Positions 1-5,116 of a stretch of DNA of 6,125 bases are shown here, in pieces. The notes beneath the pieces are model-generated. The model was not told where the DNA came from, ran no database searches, and was given only the letters and a program-made list of their open reading frames with translations. The translations under genes were made by a program, and so were the position numbers. This stretch comes from Anaerolineae bacterium (GTDB lineage: Bacteria; Chloroflexota; Anaerolineae; B4-G1), in the NCBI GenBank assembly GCA_030612185.1, contig JAUWOI010000282.1:1-6125 (forward strand). The letters run 5' to 3'. The stretch's first letter is position 1. Every line of letters begins with the position of its first letter.

Positions 1-414
1 GATGGCCATGTTACCTTCACCATCTGGGTGTGCAACGACGGTGATGCTACGGCTGACAATGTCGTCGTCAGCGATGCACTGCCGCCCGAATTGGAGGTGG
101 TGAGCGCATCTGCCTCGCAGGGCACAGTGGCAGTGGAGGGCAACGGAGTACGAGCGGAACTTGGCTCGCTGGCCCCAGGCGCGTGTGCCGACGTGACCAT
201 CGTGGCACGGGTGCGCGCTGGCGTTCCCCCAGGTACGCAGATTACAAATGTGGCCGTCGCCGATGGGCAGAGTTCCGAGATGACGGTGACCGTTGTGGAA
301 TTCCTTCCAGAGGTCGGGAGCGCCACCAGCGAGATGGTGCTTGTGGTGACAATGCTAGTATTGGGGATGGGGCTTCTGGTAGTAGGGCTGGCGCTGGGAC
401 GGCGGGGGACATAG
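1..414 (+). CDS. DUF11-repeat surface protein, C-terminal fragment with LPEVG/TM/RR tail
   Basis: The reading frame is open from base 1, so the start lies outside the window and only about 137 residues are seen. The first 90 or so residues match the pattern of a DUF11 (conserved repeat, beta-sandwich) domain: a V-T-F-T-I strand, C-N-D-G-D-A-T-A-D-N, D-A-L-P-P-E-L, and a late N-V-A-V-A-D-G strand. Such domains are found in secreted or surface-attached bacterial proteins. The end has LPEVG (304-318), a hydrophobic helix of about 22 residues (about 334-399) and a short RRGT tail. This has the layout of a sortase-type sorting signal, or at least a C-terminal membrane anchor with the bulk of the protein outside. 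It converges on murE, 23 bp away, and no clear terminator lies between them. The identity of the full protein cannot be told from this fragment. Confidence 0.85.
   Translation, partial: DGHVTFTIWVCNDGDATADNVVVSDALPPELEVVSASASQGTVAVEGNGVRAELGSLAPGACADVTIVARVRAGVPPGTQITNVAVADGQSSEMTVTVVEFLPEVGSATSEMVLVVTMLVLGMGLLVVGLALGRRGT
304..411 (+). other. C-terminal LPxxG-like sorting signal / membrane anchor
   Basis: LPEVG is followed by a polar stretch (SATSE), a hydrophobic segment rich in V, L, M and G, and two arginines just before the end. The order motif, helix, positive tail is the canonical sortase substrate layout. The motif has V where T is usual (LPxTG), so processing by a sortase is inference; simple membrane anchoring is the alternative. 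Confidence 0.55.
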
Positions 415-437
415 TGCGCGATTCGGACCGCCAGCCT

Positions 438-2129
438 TCAACCTATCTTCTGTGCCGTCGGGAGCGTGTCCAGCGTCTCGCCGCGCAACGCTCGCCGCAG
501 CGCCTCCCGGTCGTCCCAGGGGTACTCGGTCGTGCCGAAGCACATGCTCTGCTCATGCCCCTTGCCGTGGGCGATCACCACATCGCCCTTCCGCGCCATC
601 TGGCAGGCAAAGAGCAGCGCCTCTCCCCGGTCGGGCACGCGCCATAGGTCCATCCCCTCCCGTTTGCCCTCCGCTGTGGCTGCGGCGGCGCTCTCGGCCA
701 TGATCTCCTCCAGGCTCTCGGTGCGGGGGTCCTCGGCGGTGATGACTACCAGGTCGGCCAGCCGCCCCGCCACGTGTCCCATCATCCCACGCTTGGCCCG
801 GTCGCGCAACCCCGCACAGCCGAAGGCGACGATCACGCGCCCACTCTCGCCGGTCATCGTGCGTGCTGTTTCTAGTGCCCGCTGGAGCGCGTTGGGTGTG
901 TGGGCGAAGTCTACGATGGCCAGGAAGTCCTGTCCCTCCTCAATCCGCTCCATCCGCCCCGGCACCTCCCGCACTGCTGTTATCCCCTCGGCGATGGCCT
1001 CCAGCGGCAAGCCTAACGCCACGCCGACGGCAGCCGCCGCCAGGATGTTGCTCACGTTGAACGCCCCCACCAGCGACGTCTCGATGGGTATCTCGCCGGC
1101 CGATGTGCGCAGGGCCTGTCCTGAGCGTAGTCGACGGATGAACCGGGTCCGGTCCGCTCTGAAGCTCACGGCGCGGGCGGTCACGTCGCACCGGCCGGGA
1201 AGAGCCGGTGCTGGGCTGCCTGGAAGAGCCGGTGCTGGGCTGCGTTTCCCAGCACTGTCTGTTTCACGGCGGCGCTGGGGCTCCTCCACCGCGTAGACGA
1301 CTTGCCGGTCGGCGGGGATGGGGCTCAGATAGCGGAATGAAACGTCGTCCCGGTTGAGGACCGCCACCTTGGGCACTGTTCTAACTGCTGACTGCTGACT
1401 GCCGACTGCTGATTTGCGGAAGGAGTGTGCCAATCCCTCGAAGAGGCGTGCTTTGGCCTGCTGATAAGCCGCCAGCGACCCGTGGAAGTCGAGGTGCTCG
1501 TGGGTGACGTTCGTCACGGCGGCCACGTCGAAGTCGCAGCCGGCCACGCGGTGCTGGGCCAACCCGTGGGAGGTGACCTCCAGCACGGCGTGTGTGACCT
1601 CGGTCTCGACCATGCGGGCCAGGTACGCTTGCACGTCGGGCGGGTCGGGGGTGGTGGTATGGAGGCCGGTGTCAATCTCCTCCTCGCCGATGCGGGCGTT
1701 CAGCGTGCTGACCATCCCGGCGTTGAGCCCGGCGGCGCGCAGGATGGCGTAGATGAGGTTGACGGTGGTCGTCTTGCCATCGGTGCCGGTGACGCCGATG
1801 AGGATCATCTTGCGGGAGGGGAAGTCGTGCCAGGCGGCACACAGCCAGCCCCAGGCCTCCCGTGCCTCGGGGACACGCACGTAGGTGAAGGCCCCCCAGG
1901 GCAGGTCGGGTAACTCCTGCGGGGCTCGCTCGCCTACGACGGCCACCGCACCCTCCGCCACCGCCTGGGCGATGAAACGATGGCCGTCCACGTTGACGCC
2001 GGGGATGGCGACAAAGAGATCGCCGGGGCGCACGCGGCGCGAATCGACGGCGATGCCGTGTATCTCGACGTCGGCGCCCACACGGCCAAGGACTGTAGGC
2101 AGAACGTTCACCAAGTGGTTCAGCCGCAT
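438..2129 (-). CDS. murE: MurE-type Mur ligase (UDP-MurNAc-tripeptide synthetase)
   Basis: This cytoplasmic ATP-dependent ligase adds the third stem-peptide residue (meso-DAP, Lys or Orn) to UDP-MurNAc-L-Ala-D-Glu in peptidoglycan synthesis. Residues 1-100 form the UDP-binding domain (DSRRVRPGDLFVAIPG). The ATPase domain has P-loop GVTGTDGKTTT (112-122), HTTTPDPP (157-164), TSHGL (186-190), THEHLDFHG (209-217) and the YxxAK lysine K226 that is carbamylated in the family. GAFNVSN (355-361), VPGRME (389-394) and FAHTP (408-412) follow. The C-terminal domain has FGCAGLRDRAKR (436-447), EDPRTE (466-471) and HGKGHE (521-526). At 563 residues it is longer than the usual roughly 490-500, because of repeat-derived inserts at about 239-250, 286-313 and 331-342. 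The ATG overlaps the end of the upstream PIN gene by 10 bp. Its nearest GGAG is only 2 nt away, so coupled translation is likely. Confidence 0.95.
   Translation of the reverse strand: MRLNHLVNVLPTVLGRVGADVEIHGIAVDSRRVRPGDLFVAIPGVNVDGHRFIAQAVAEGAVAVVGERAPQELPDLPWGAFTYVRVPEAREAWGWLCAAWHDFPSRKMILIGVTGTDGKTTTVNLIYAILRAAGLNAGMVSTLNARIGEEEIDTGLHTTTPDPPDVQAYLARMVETEVTHAVLEVTSHGLAQHRVAGCDFDVAAVTNVTHEHLDFHGSLAAYQQAKARLFEGLAHSFRKSAVGSQQSAVRTVPKVAVLNRDDVSFRYLSPIPADRQVVYAVEEPQRRRETDSAGKRSPAPALPGSPAPALPGRCDVTARAVSFRADRTRFIRRLRSGQALRTSAGEIPIETSLVGAFNVSNILAAAAVGVALGLPLEAIAEGITAVREVPGRMERIEEGQDFLAIVDFAHTPNALQRALETARTMTGESGRVIVAFGCAGLRDRAKRGMMGHVAGRLADLVVITAEDPRTESLEEIMAESAAAATAEGKREGMDLWRVPDRGEALLFACQMARKGDVVIAHGKGHEQSMCFGTTEYPWDDREALRRALRGETLDTLPTAQKIG
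1120..1137. repeat. Dispersed 18-mer CCTGAGCGTAGTCGACGG inside murE
   Basis: This 18-mer matches the one at 5906-5923 at 16 of 18 positions. Read on the murE strand it encodes part of the insert RRLRSGQALRT (about 332-342), which lies just before the conserved GAFNVSN motif. A reading in another frame gives PSTTLRTG, a peptide I recognise as recurrent in repeat-rich bacterial genomes. Confidence 0.7.
1198..1255. repeat. Two 22-bp direct repeats (24-bp period) with a trailing hairpin, inside murE
   Basis: Positions 1198-1219 and 1222-1243 are identical 22-mers separated by 2 bp. The 24-bp period keeps frame and encodes a repeated SPAPALPG-type peptide (about residues 297-312). The right copy runs into an inverted repeat, GTGCTGGG (1232-1239) with CCCAGCAC (1248-1255), an 8-bp stem with an 8-nt loop. 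Confidence 0.85.
1384..1411. repeat. Four tandem heptamers (ACTGCTG type) inside murE
   Basis: The units are ACTGCTG, ACTGCTG, ACTGCCG and ACTGCTG, four copies of 7 bp with one substitution. They encode the SAVGSQQSAV stretch of MurE (about 240-249), located after the K226 region and before the VAVLNRDD strand. This is a short tandem heptanucleotide repeat tolerated in a surface loop. Confidence 0.85.
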
Positions 2130-2698
2130 TGCTCCAGCCTGTCGGCTTGTTCCTCCTTGACCATTCGCACTTGTTCCATCATTACCAGTGCAGTGTGATA
2201 CAGTACGCTCTCCTCCCAGCCACGACTGACTGCCAGTCTCTGGAGCAACTGAACGATCTGCCCATAAGTCAGCAAATCGCCCAGGTAGGCTTTGACGAGC
2301 ACATAGGAAGACGGCACGATATGGACTTCCAGCGTGCGAGCCACACCTGCCAGCCCACCCATAGCCCTCACATCGTCCACCAATATCTCAGAAGAGTGGA
2401 GTTGTGCGGCGAGGGCAAGTGTTTCTACCTCTCCCTGGTCGAGCCCAGGCAATACGGCCAACTGGCTTGCCAGATCTTGTGCTGTCTGATCCAGAGTGGT
2501 CTCGAGCCCAGCGATGGCCTGCAAGGCACTTTCCGCTGCCCTGGAAAGAGCGTCCCGCCAGCCAGTCATTTGGCGCAACTCTCGTACCACCGCTGGTGCT
2601 GCCGCGAGTTTGTAGCCCAAAGCGCCGAGCAAGTCCAGACAGTCAACCAGCGCCAGGGAGATCAGCGCACTGGTGTCAGCGACGAGTCTGATAGTCAC
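2120..2698 (-). CDS. PIN-domain protein, DUF3368-like (VapC-type toxin candidate)
   Basis: This is a predicted Mg-dependent ribonuclease of the PIN fold, the fold of type II TA toxins. Acidic positions fit the fold: D8 in VADTSALISLA, E40 in VVREL, D87 and E90 in GLDQGEVETLALA, and D108-D109 in ILVDDVRAMGGLAG. The second half (GLDQGE, then LVDD, then a small hydrophobic strand and helices) is typical of DUF3368 proteins. The 192 residues make it somewhat longer than the usual 150-160, through a helical, charged C-terminus. The start is GTG, with AGGG 6 nt upstream (2705-2708). It overlaps the upstream small gene by 23 bp and murE by 10 bp, so the three genes are probably cotranscribed and translationally coupled. 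Target RNA is unknown. Toxin role is inferred from family and context. Confidence 0.85.
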   Translation of the reverse strand: MTIRLVADTSALISLALVDCLDLLGALGYKLAAAPAVVRELRQMTGWRDALSRAAESALQAIAGLETTLDQTAQDLASQLAVLPGLDQGEVETLALAAQLHSSEILVDDVRAMGGLAGVARTLEVHIVPSSYVLVKAYLGDLLTYGQIVQLLQRLAVSRGWEESVLYHTALVMMEQVRMVKEEQADRLEQCG

Positions 2699-2942
2699 TG
2701 ATTGCCCTGTTGATGCTGGCTGCGGTGATATCTCTTGCTTCGATGATCTTCTGGGCTACCTCTACTCCAACCGCCGCCATCAATTCGAGTTTTGATATCT
2801 TGCCCTGCACGTACCGTTGCACGGCGGCCATGCGGCGCAGTTCGCCCAACACGCCCTGCTTGATAGCCTGGGGATCGAGCGTCTCAAATTCTTGGCGTGG
2901 CAACTCTAGTGTGATTGTGCTTGTTGTCACAGAAACGTCCAT
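2676..2942 (-). CDS. Small antitoxin-like protein paired with the PIN gene (UPF0175-like)
   Basis: This encodes 88 residues starting MDVSVTTSTITLELP. I chose ATG 2942 over the in-frame ATG 2954 because GAGG (2949-2952) sits 6 nt ahead of it, whereas nothing suitable precedes 2954. A beta-strand-like N-terminus (TITLELP) is followed by helices. AVQRYVQGKISKLELMAAVG resembles the helix-turn-helix region of UPF0175 proteins, which commonly precede DUF3368/PIN genes. The final 30 residues (VEVAQKIIEARDITAASINRAISDYQTRR) do not match that family as I know it. The stop lies 23 bp inside the PIN gene. Its likely role is to neutralise the PIN toxin and repress the promoter just upstream. The family assignment is tentative; the pairing is clear. 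Confidence 0.7.
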   Translation of the reverse strand: MDVSVTTSTITLELPRQEFETLDPQAIKQGVLGELRRMAAVQRYVQGKISKLELMAAVGVEVAQKIIEARDITAASINRAISDYQTRR

Positions 2943-2978
2943 TGGACACCTCATCTACTTGTTGGATGCTCAAGTCGA

Positions 2979-3007
2979 ATTATACTCCCACTCAGGTAAG
3001 GGAGCAA
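2979..3007 (-). promoter_or_regulatory. Promoter for the antitoxin-PIN-murE operon
   Basis: On the minus strand, TTGCTC (3002-3007) and a perfect TATAAT (2979-2984) are separated by 17 bp. Transcription would begin near 2972, giving a leader of about 30 nt that contains the ribosome binding site of the small gene. The -35 box matches consensus at only three of six positions. An inverted repeat sits between the boxes, as expected for a regulated promoter. Confidence 0.6.
2985..3004. promoter_or_regulatory. Inverted repeat CTCCC-N10-GGGAG over the operon promoter
   Basis: CTCCC (2985-2989) and GGGAG (3000-3004) are perfect complements, 10 bp apart, filling the spacer and touching the -35 box. 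The placement suits an operator for the small gene's product, as in autoregulated TA modules. The arms are short, so chance is possible. Confidence 0.4.
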
Positions 3008-3028
3008 GAACGACTGCAACGCTTTTAT

Positions 3029-3043
3029 TCACCGCCTCGGTGA
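3029..3043. other. Small perfect hairpin downstream of the DUF554 gene
   Basis: TCACCG-CCT-CGGTGA forms a 6-bp stem with a 3-nt loop, about 30 bp past the DUF554 stop and just upstream of the next promoter. No U-tract follows it on the minus strand (the next bases are ATAAAAG), so it is at best a weak terminator. Confidence 0.35.
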
Positions 3044-3072
3044 TGAAGTGATGACCATTTCTTGCTGAATCT

Positions 3073-3777
3073 CTACTGGATGCCCAAACACTGCCACAGA
3101 GCCACCAACAATGGAGCCACTACCAGCGCTGGCAGAAAGTTCGCCACCTTGATGCGCTTCACCTCCAACATCAGCAACCCTATCCCCAGCATGACCACCC
3201 CACCAGTTGCTGTCAACTCCGTGATCATGGATTCCGTCAACAGGCCCTCGAAAAGTGACGCCCCCAGAGTCAGCGTCCCTTGCACAACCAGCACCGTGAT
3301 GGCTGCAAACGTCACTCCCATGCCCATCGCTGCTGCAAACGCCAACGAGGAAAAGCCATCCAACACACTCTTGATCGCCAGCAGTGTGTAGTCGCCCGAT
3401 AGCCCATCCTGAATGGAACCCAAAACCGTCATCGGGCCGGCACAAAAGACCAGGCTGGCCATCACAAACCCTTTGGTGAACTCGCCCCGTGTCAAGAAAG
3501 GGAATCTCTCCGCCTTGCTCTCCAGCCACCTACCAGCATTGTCCAGCCGCCTCTGCAACTGCCACCATTCGCCCAAGATACCGCCCACAAGAATGCTGCC
3601 CAGCACCAACAGGAAGTTGTCGCTACTCAGCGCCATATCCATCCCTACCGCCAACACCACCAACCCAATGCCTTGCACCACGATTTCGCGTACGCGTGGT
3701 GGCAATCTCTCGCCCAATAGAGAGCCCAGACTGCCACCCAGTACCACAGTGAGGGCGTTAATAAATGTCCCTGTCAT
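3073..3777 (-). CDS. DUF554 family integral membrane protein (YqgA/YdfK-like)
   Basis: This 234-residue protein is strongly hydrophobic. The start MTGTFINALTVVLGGSLGSLLG is the hallmark of DUF554, a family of inner-membrane proteins of unproven function that includes E. coli YqgA. About seven membrane helices can be placed (near residues 4-22, 32-50, 55-70, 100-120, 145-168, 185-206 and 214-231). The family-like motifs GILGEWWQLQRRLD (67-80), VFCAGPMTVLGSIQDGLSGD and KSVLDGFSSLAFAAAMGMGV are all present, so the gene looks intact and full length. AAGGA (3782-3786) lies 4 nt ahead of the ATG and fixes the start. It stands alone, with about 130 bp to the next gene downstream and a palindromic repeat upstream. 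Transport is often suggested for the family but nothing here shows a substrate. Confidence 0.93.
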   Translation of the reverse strand: MTGTFINALTVVLGGSLGSLLGERLPPRVREIVVQGIGLVVLAVGMDMALSSDNFLLVLGSILVGGILGEWWQLQRRLDNAGRWLESKAERFPFLTRGEFTKGFVMASLVFCAGPMTVLGSIQDGLSGDYTLLAIKSVLDGFSSLAFAAAMGMGVTFAAITVLVVQGTLTLGASLFEGLLTESMITELTATGGVVMLGIGLLMLEVKRIKVANFLPALVVAPLLVALWQCLGIQ

Positions 3778-3846
3778 CTTTTCCTTGTTGACATTCTCTA
3801 AGTCTATCGTGACGTGTTACTCCGCCATTTTGAAACTACTCAGTCT

Positions 3847-3982
3847 GTCGTTGCGAGGAACGAAGTGACGAAGCAATCTCCACCGTTGCTCACATGTTGA
3901 AGGGAGGAGATTGCCACCGCGAGTACCACCGCGAGTACTCGTGGCGGGGCTCGTGGCGGTGCTTCGCTACGCTCGCAATGAC
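3847..3982. repeat. Palindromic (REP/MITE-like) element between the DUF554 and 2H genes
   Basis: The outer ends GTCGTTGCGAG (3847-3857) and CTCGCAATGAC (3972-3982) are inverted with one mismatch. The inner pair GCAATCTCC (3873-3881) and GGAGATTGC (3906-3914) is perfect. I recognise the sequence type: GTCATTGCGAG followed by GAAGCAATCTCC recurs in many bacterial genomes, including Chloroflexota. The right half is stretched by two CCACCGCGAGTA copies (3914-3937) and two roughly inverted CTCGTGGCGG copies (3938-3960). It lies over the 3' end of the 2H gene and supplies its last 30 or so codons. Confidence 0.8.
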
Positions 3983-4843
3983 ATCAGTAGTTTCGCCGTT
4001 TTCTAGATTGATTGTCAGTATTGGTATAAACGTGTTCATGTTGGTAAAACAAGTAAGATCAAACTGCGAAAAAACAAATTCTCCTAAGTCTTCGTTTTTG
4101 TACTGAAGCAGAATCTCTTTGATTCTCCCCACATTCCCTTCACCTGAATCTCGAACGCAATAAGCAAGGCTAATATGCCCTGCAAAAGGTCTGAAACTAA
4201 TGATCTCTGCAATCTCTGCGAGATCTGCGCCGATAGATTGTTCTATTGATCGTTTTATCTTATGCTCCATATCAAATACCTTTTTCAGTTCGAGTTCACG
4301 ATCGAATCTAACCAGAGCGGTTATCGTTCCCTCTAGACCAATACCTCGAATTCGGGAGGTCACTTTCTCTGGTTTCCCGATTTGGGCAAAGGCAGCCTGA
4401 ACCTGCCTGATCAGAACATTAGCATGTCGAGATTGAATAGGATTAGAACTGGCAACGACATCACAGATCGTCATATGAAATGACTCAGGTTCAAGAAAGG
4501 CAAAAACGTGTCCTAATCCGGCTTCCTCAAACTCCTTTCTGAACCCTTCTTGCAGATCACACAATTTCTGGAATAGTTCAGATTCCTGATCAATCCAGGC
4601 TATACAGGTTAATCCATACAATGGCCTGGTTTTTCCGTCTGGATCAAACTTATCTGGTGCTGGAAGAGGTCCACTAGAAGAGCCAATATCTCTTTCACGT
4701 AACCTTTCCTCATATTTGCTCAACAGGTCGGATATAATCACCCTCCTCAAAGAATATAACTGCCTGGTTGGCCACGGCTTTGTCTTCTGCCAGCGAATTT
4801 CTCCGCGCACTCTTGGCGCACGGAGACGCTGGTGATTACCCAT
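3890..4843 (-). CDS. 2H phosphoesterase-like protein (DUF1868-like)
   Basis: The 2H superfamily (LigT/cyclic phosphodiesterase fold) acts on 2',3'-cyclic or 2'-5'-linked phosphates in RNA or nucleotides. The two signature motifs are present about 100 residues apart: H123-M-T125 in PESFHMTICDV and H223-I-S225 in FAGHISLAY. The stretch KFDPDGKTRPLYGLT (65-79), followed by a helix with LQEGF and GHVFAFLEPES, resembles DUF1868. The catalytic domain covers about 65-280. The last 30 residues (from about V288) are read from a palindromic repeat and are probably not native. The start is uncertain: ATG 4843 has GAGGTGG about 10 nt upstream, while GAGGAGG (4742-4748) directly abuts GTG 4741, giving 283 residues without the basic, atypical N-terminus. 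The gene is visibly AT-richer than murE, consistent with acquisition. Substrate is unknown. Confidence 0.75.
   Translation of the reverse strand: MGNHQRLRAPRVRGEIRWQKTKPWPTRQLYSLRRVIISDLLSKYEERLRERDIGSSSGPLPAPDKFDPDGKTRPLYGLTCIAWIDQESELFQKLCDLQEGFRKEFEEAGLGHVFAFLEPESFHMTICDVVASSNPIQSRHANVLIRQVQAAFAQIGKPEKVTSRIRGIGLEGTITALVRFDRELELKKVFDMEHKIKRSIEQSIGADLAEIAEIISFRPFAGHISLAYCVRDSGEGNVGRIKEILLQYKNEDLGEFVFSQFDLTCFTNMNTFIPILTINLENGETTDVIASVAKHRHEPRHEYSRWYSRWQSPPFNM
4801..4825. repeat. Imperfect hairpin at the 5' end of the 2H reading frame
   Basis: CTCCGCGCAC and GCGCACGGAG flank TCTTG. The outer five pairs are perfect and the inner part has mismatches. It underlies residues 7-14 of the longer 2H reading frame, which is one reason to doubt that N-terminus. 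Confidence 0.45.
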
Positions 4844-4980
4844 AAGTTCATTGCCACCTCAGACCTCCGAGGTTTTGGGCAAGTGATGTGTCAAAGCACC
4901 GCGTGTCGAGGGCAAAATGCAGGCTGTTTTGTTGCAGGGAGTGAAACCTCGGAGGTCTTTCGGACATGTGGGCAATCACC
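4831..4980. repeat. Nested inverted-repeat element (MITE-like) in the 4844-5116 spacer
   Basis: The outer arms GGTGATTACCCA (4831-4842) and TGGGCAATCACC (4969-4980) are inverted with one mismatch. The inner arms AGACCTCCGAGGTTT (4861-4875) and AAACCTCGGAGGTCT (4944-4958) are a perfect 15-bp inverted pair. Each inner arm is itself palindromic (ACCTC-C-GAGGT). The 68-bp centre shows no gene. The outer left arm covers the start codon of the longer 2H reading frame. Confidence 0.75.
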
Positions 4981-5000
4981 AGGGAGACGGTATTGACAGC

Positions 5001-5069
5001 GATGTGAAAGAAGTCAAAGTCTTCACGGAAGGTCGTCACTTTGGTCTTCTCCGGTGAAACAGAGAGACT
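5001..5069 (-). pseudogene. Scrap resembling the C-terminal RT motif of a group II intron/retroelement reverse transcriptase
   Basis: The minus strand reads SLSVSPEKTKV then TTFREDFDFFHI. In group II-type reverse transcriptases the palm region ends in a segment like L-SPEKT-KVT, some 5 residues, then GFDFLGF. Here SPEKTKVT, the following F and the FDF core are present, but G is replaced by D and LG is missing. The similarity spans about 22 codons. The frame hits a stop upstream near 5106 and nothing RT-like lies on either side, so it can only be a decayed remnant. A chance match is possible. Confidence 0.35.
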
Positions 5070-5116
5070 GAACTGAAATGCGAGAATACAGTGGTAATTC
5101 GCTGGTAATCACAAAC

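Noticed and set aside
183..1296. Long plus-strand reading frames across the DUF11 end and murE
   Set aside because: They lie antisense or out of frame to well-supported genes, are rich in R, P and S as expected for GC-rich shadow frames, and contain no recognisable motifs.
1384..1411. CRISPR-like array
   Set aside because: The units are contiguous 7-bp tandem copies with no spacers, inside a coding sequence.
1425..1913. 162-codon plus-strand frame opposite the murE N-terminal half
   Set aside because: It is a mirror of murE codon structure (rich in G, V and D) without domain features; murE motifs on the other strand are unambiguous.
2129..2701. 190-codon plus-strand frame opposite the PIN gene
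   Set aside because: It spans almost exactly the PIN gene and has no motif of its own, while the PIN reading has all expected acidic residues.
3029..3043. Intrinsic terminator for the DUF554 gene
   Set aside because: The stem is only 6 bp and is followed on the transcribed strand by an A-rich rather than U-rich run.
3029..3529. 166-codon minus-strand frame overlapping DUF554
   Set aside because: Rich in G, C, H and D, in another frame of a clear membrane protein; no membrane or domain pattern.
4848..5039. 63-codon minus-strand frame as an intact gene
   Set aside because: It crosses the inverted-repeat element, and its only protein-like part is the reverse-transcriptase scrap, which continues upstream of the apparent start. 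Treated as a remnant.
5091..5112. Terminator or operator after higA (TGGTAAT occurring twice)
   Set aside because: The two 7-bp copies are direct, not inverted, and form no stable stem; too short to call.
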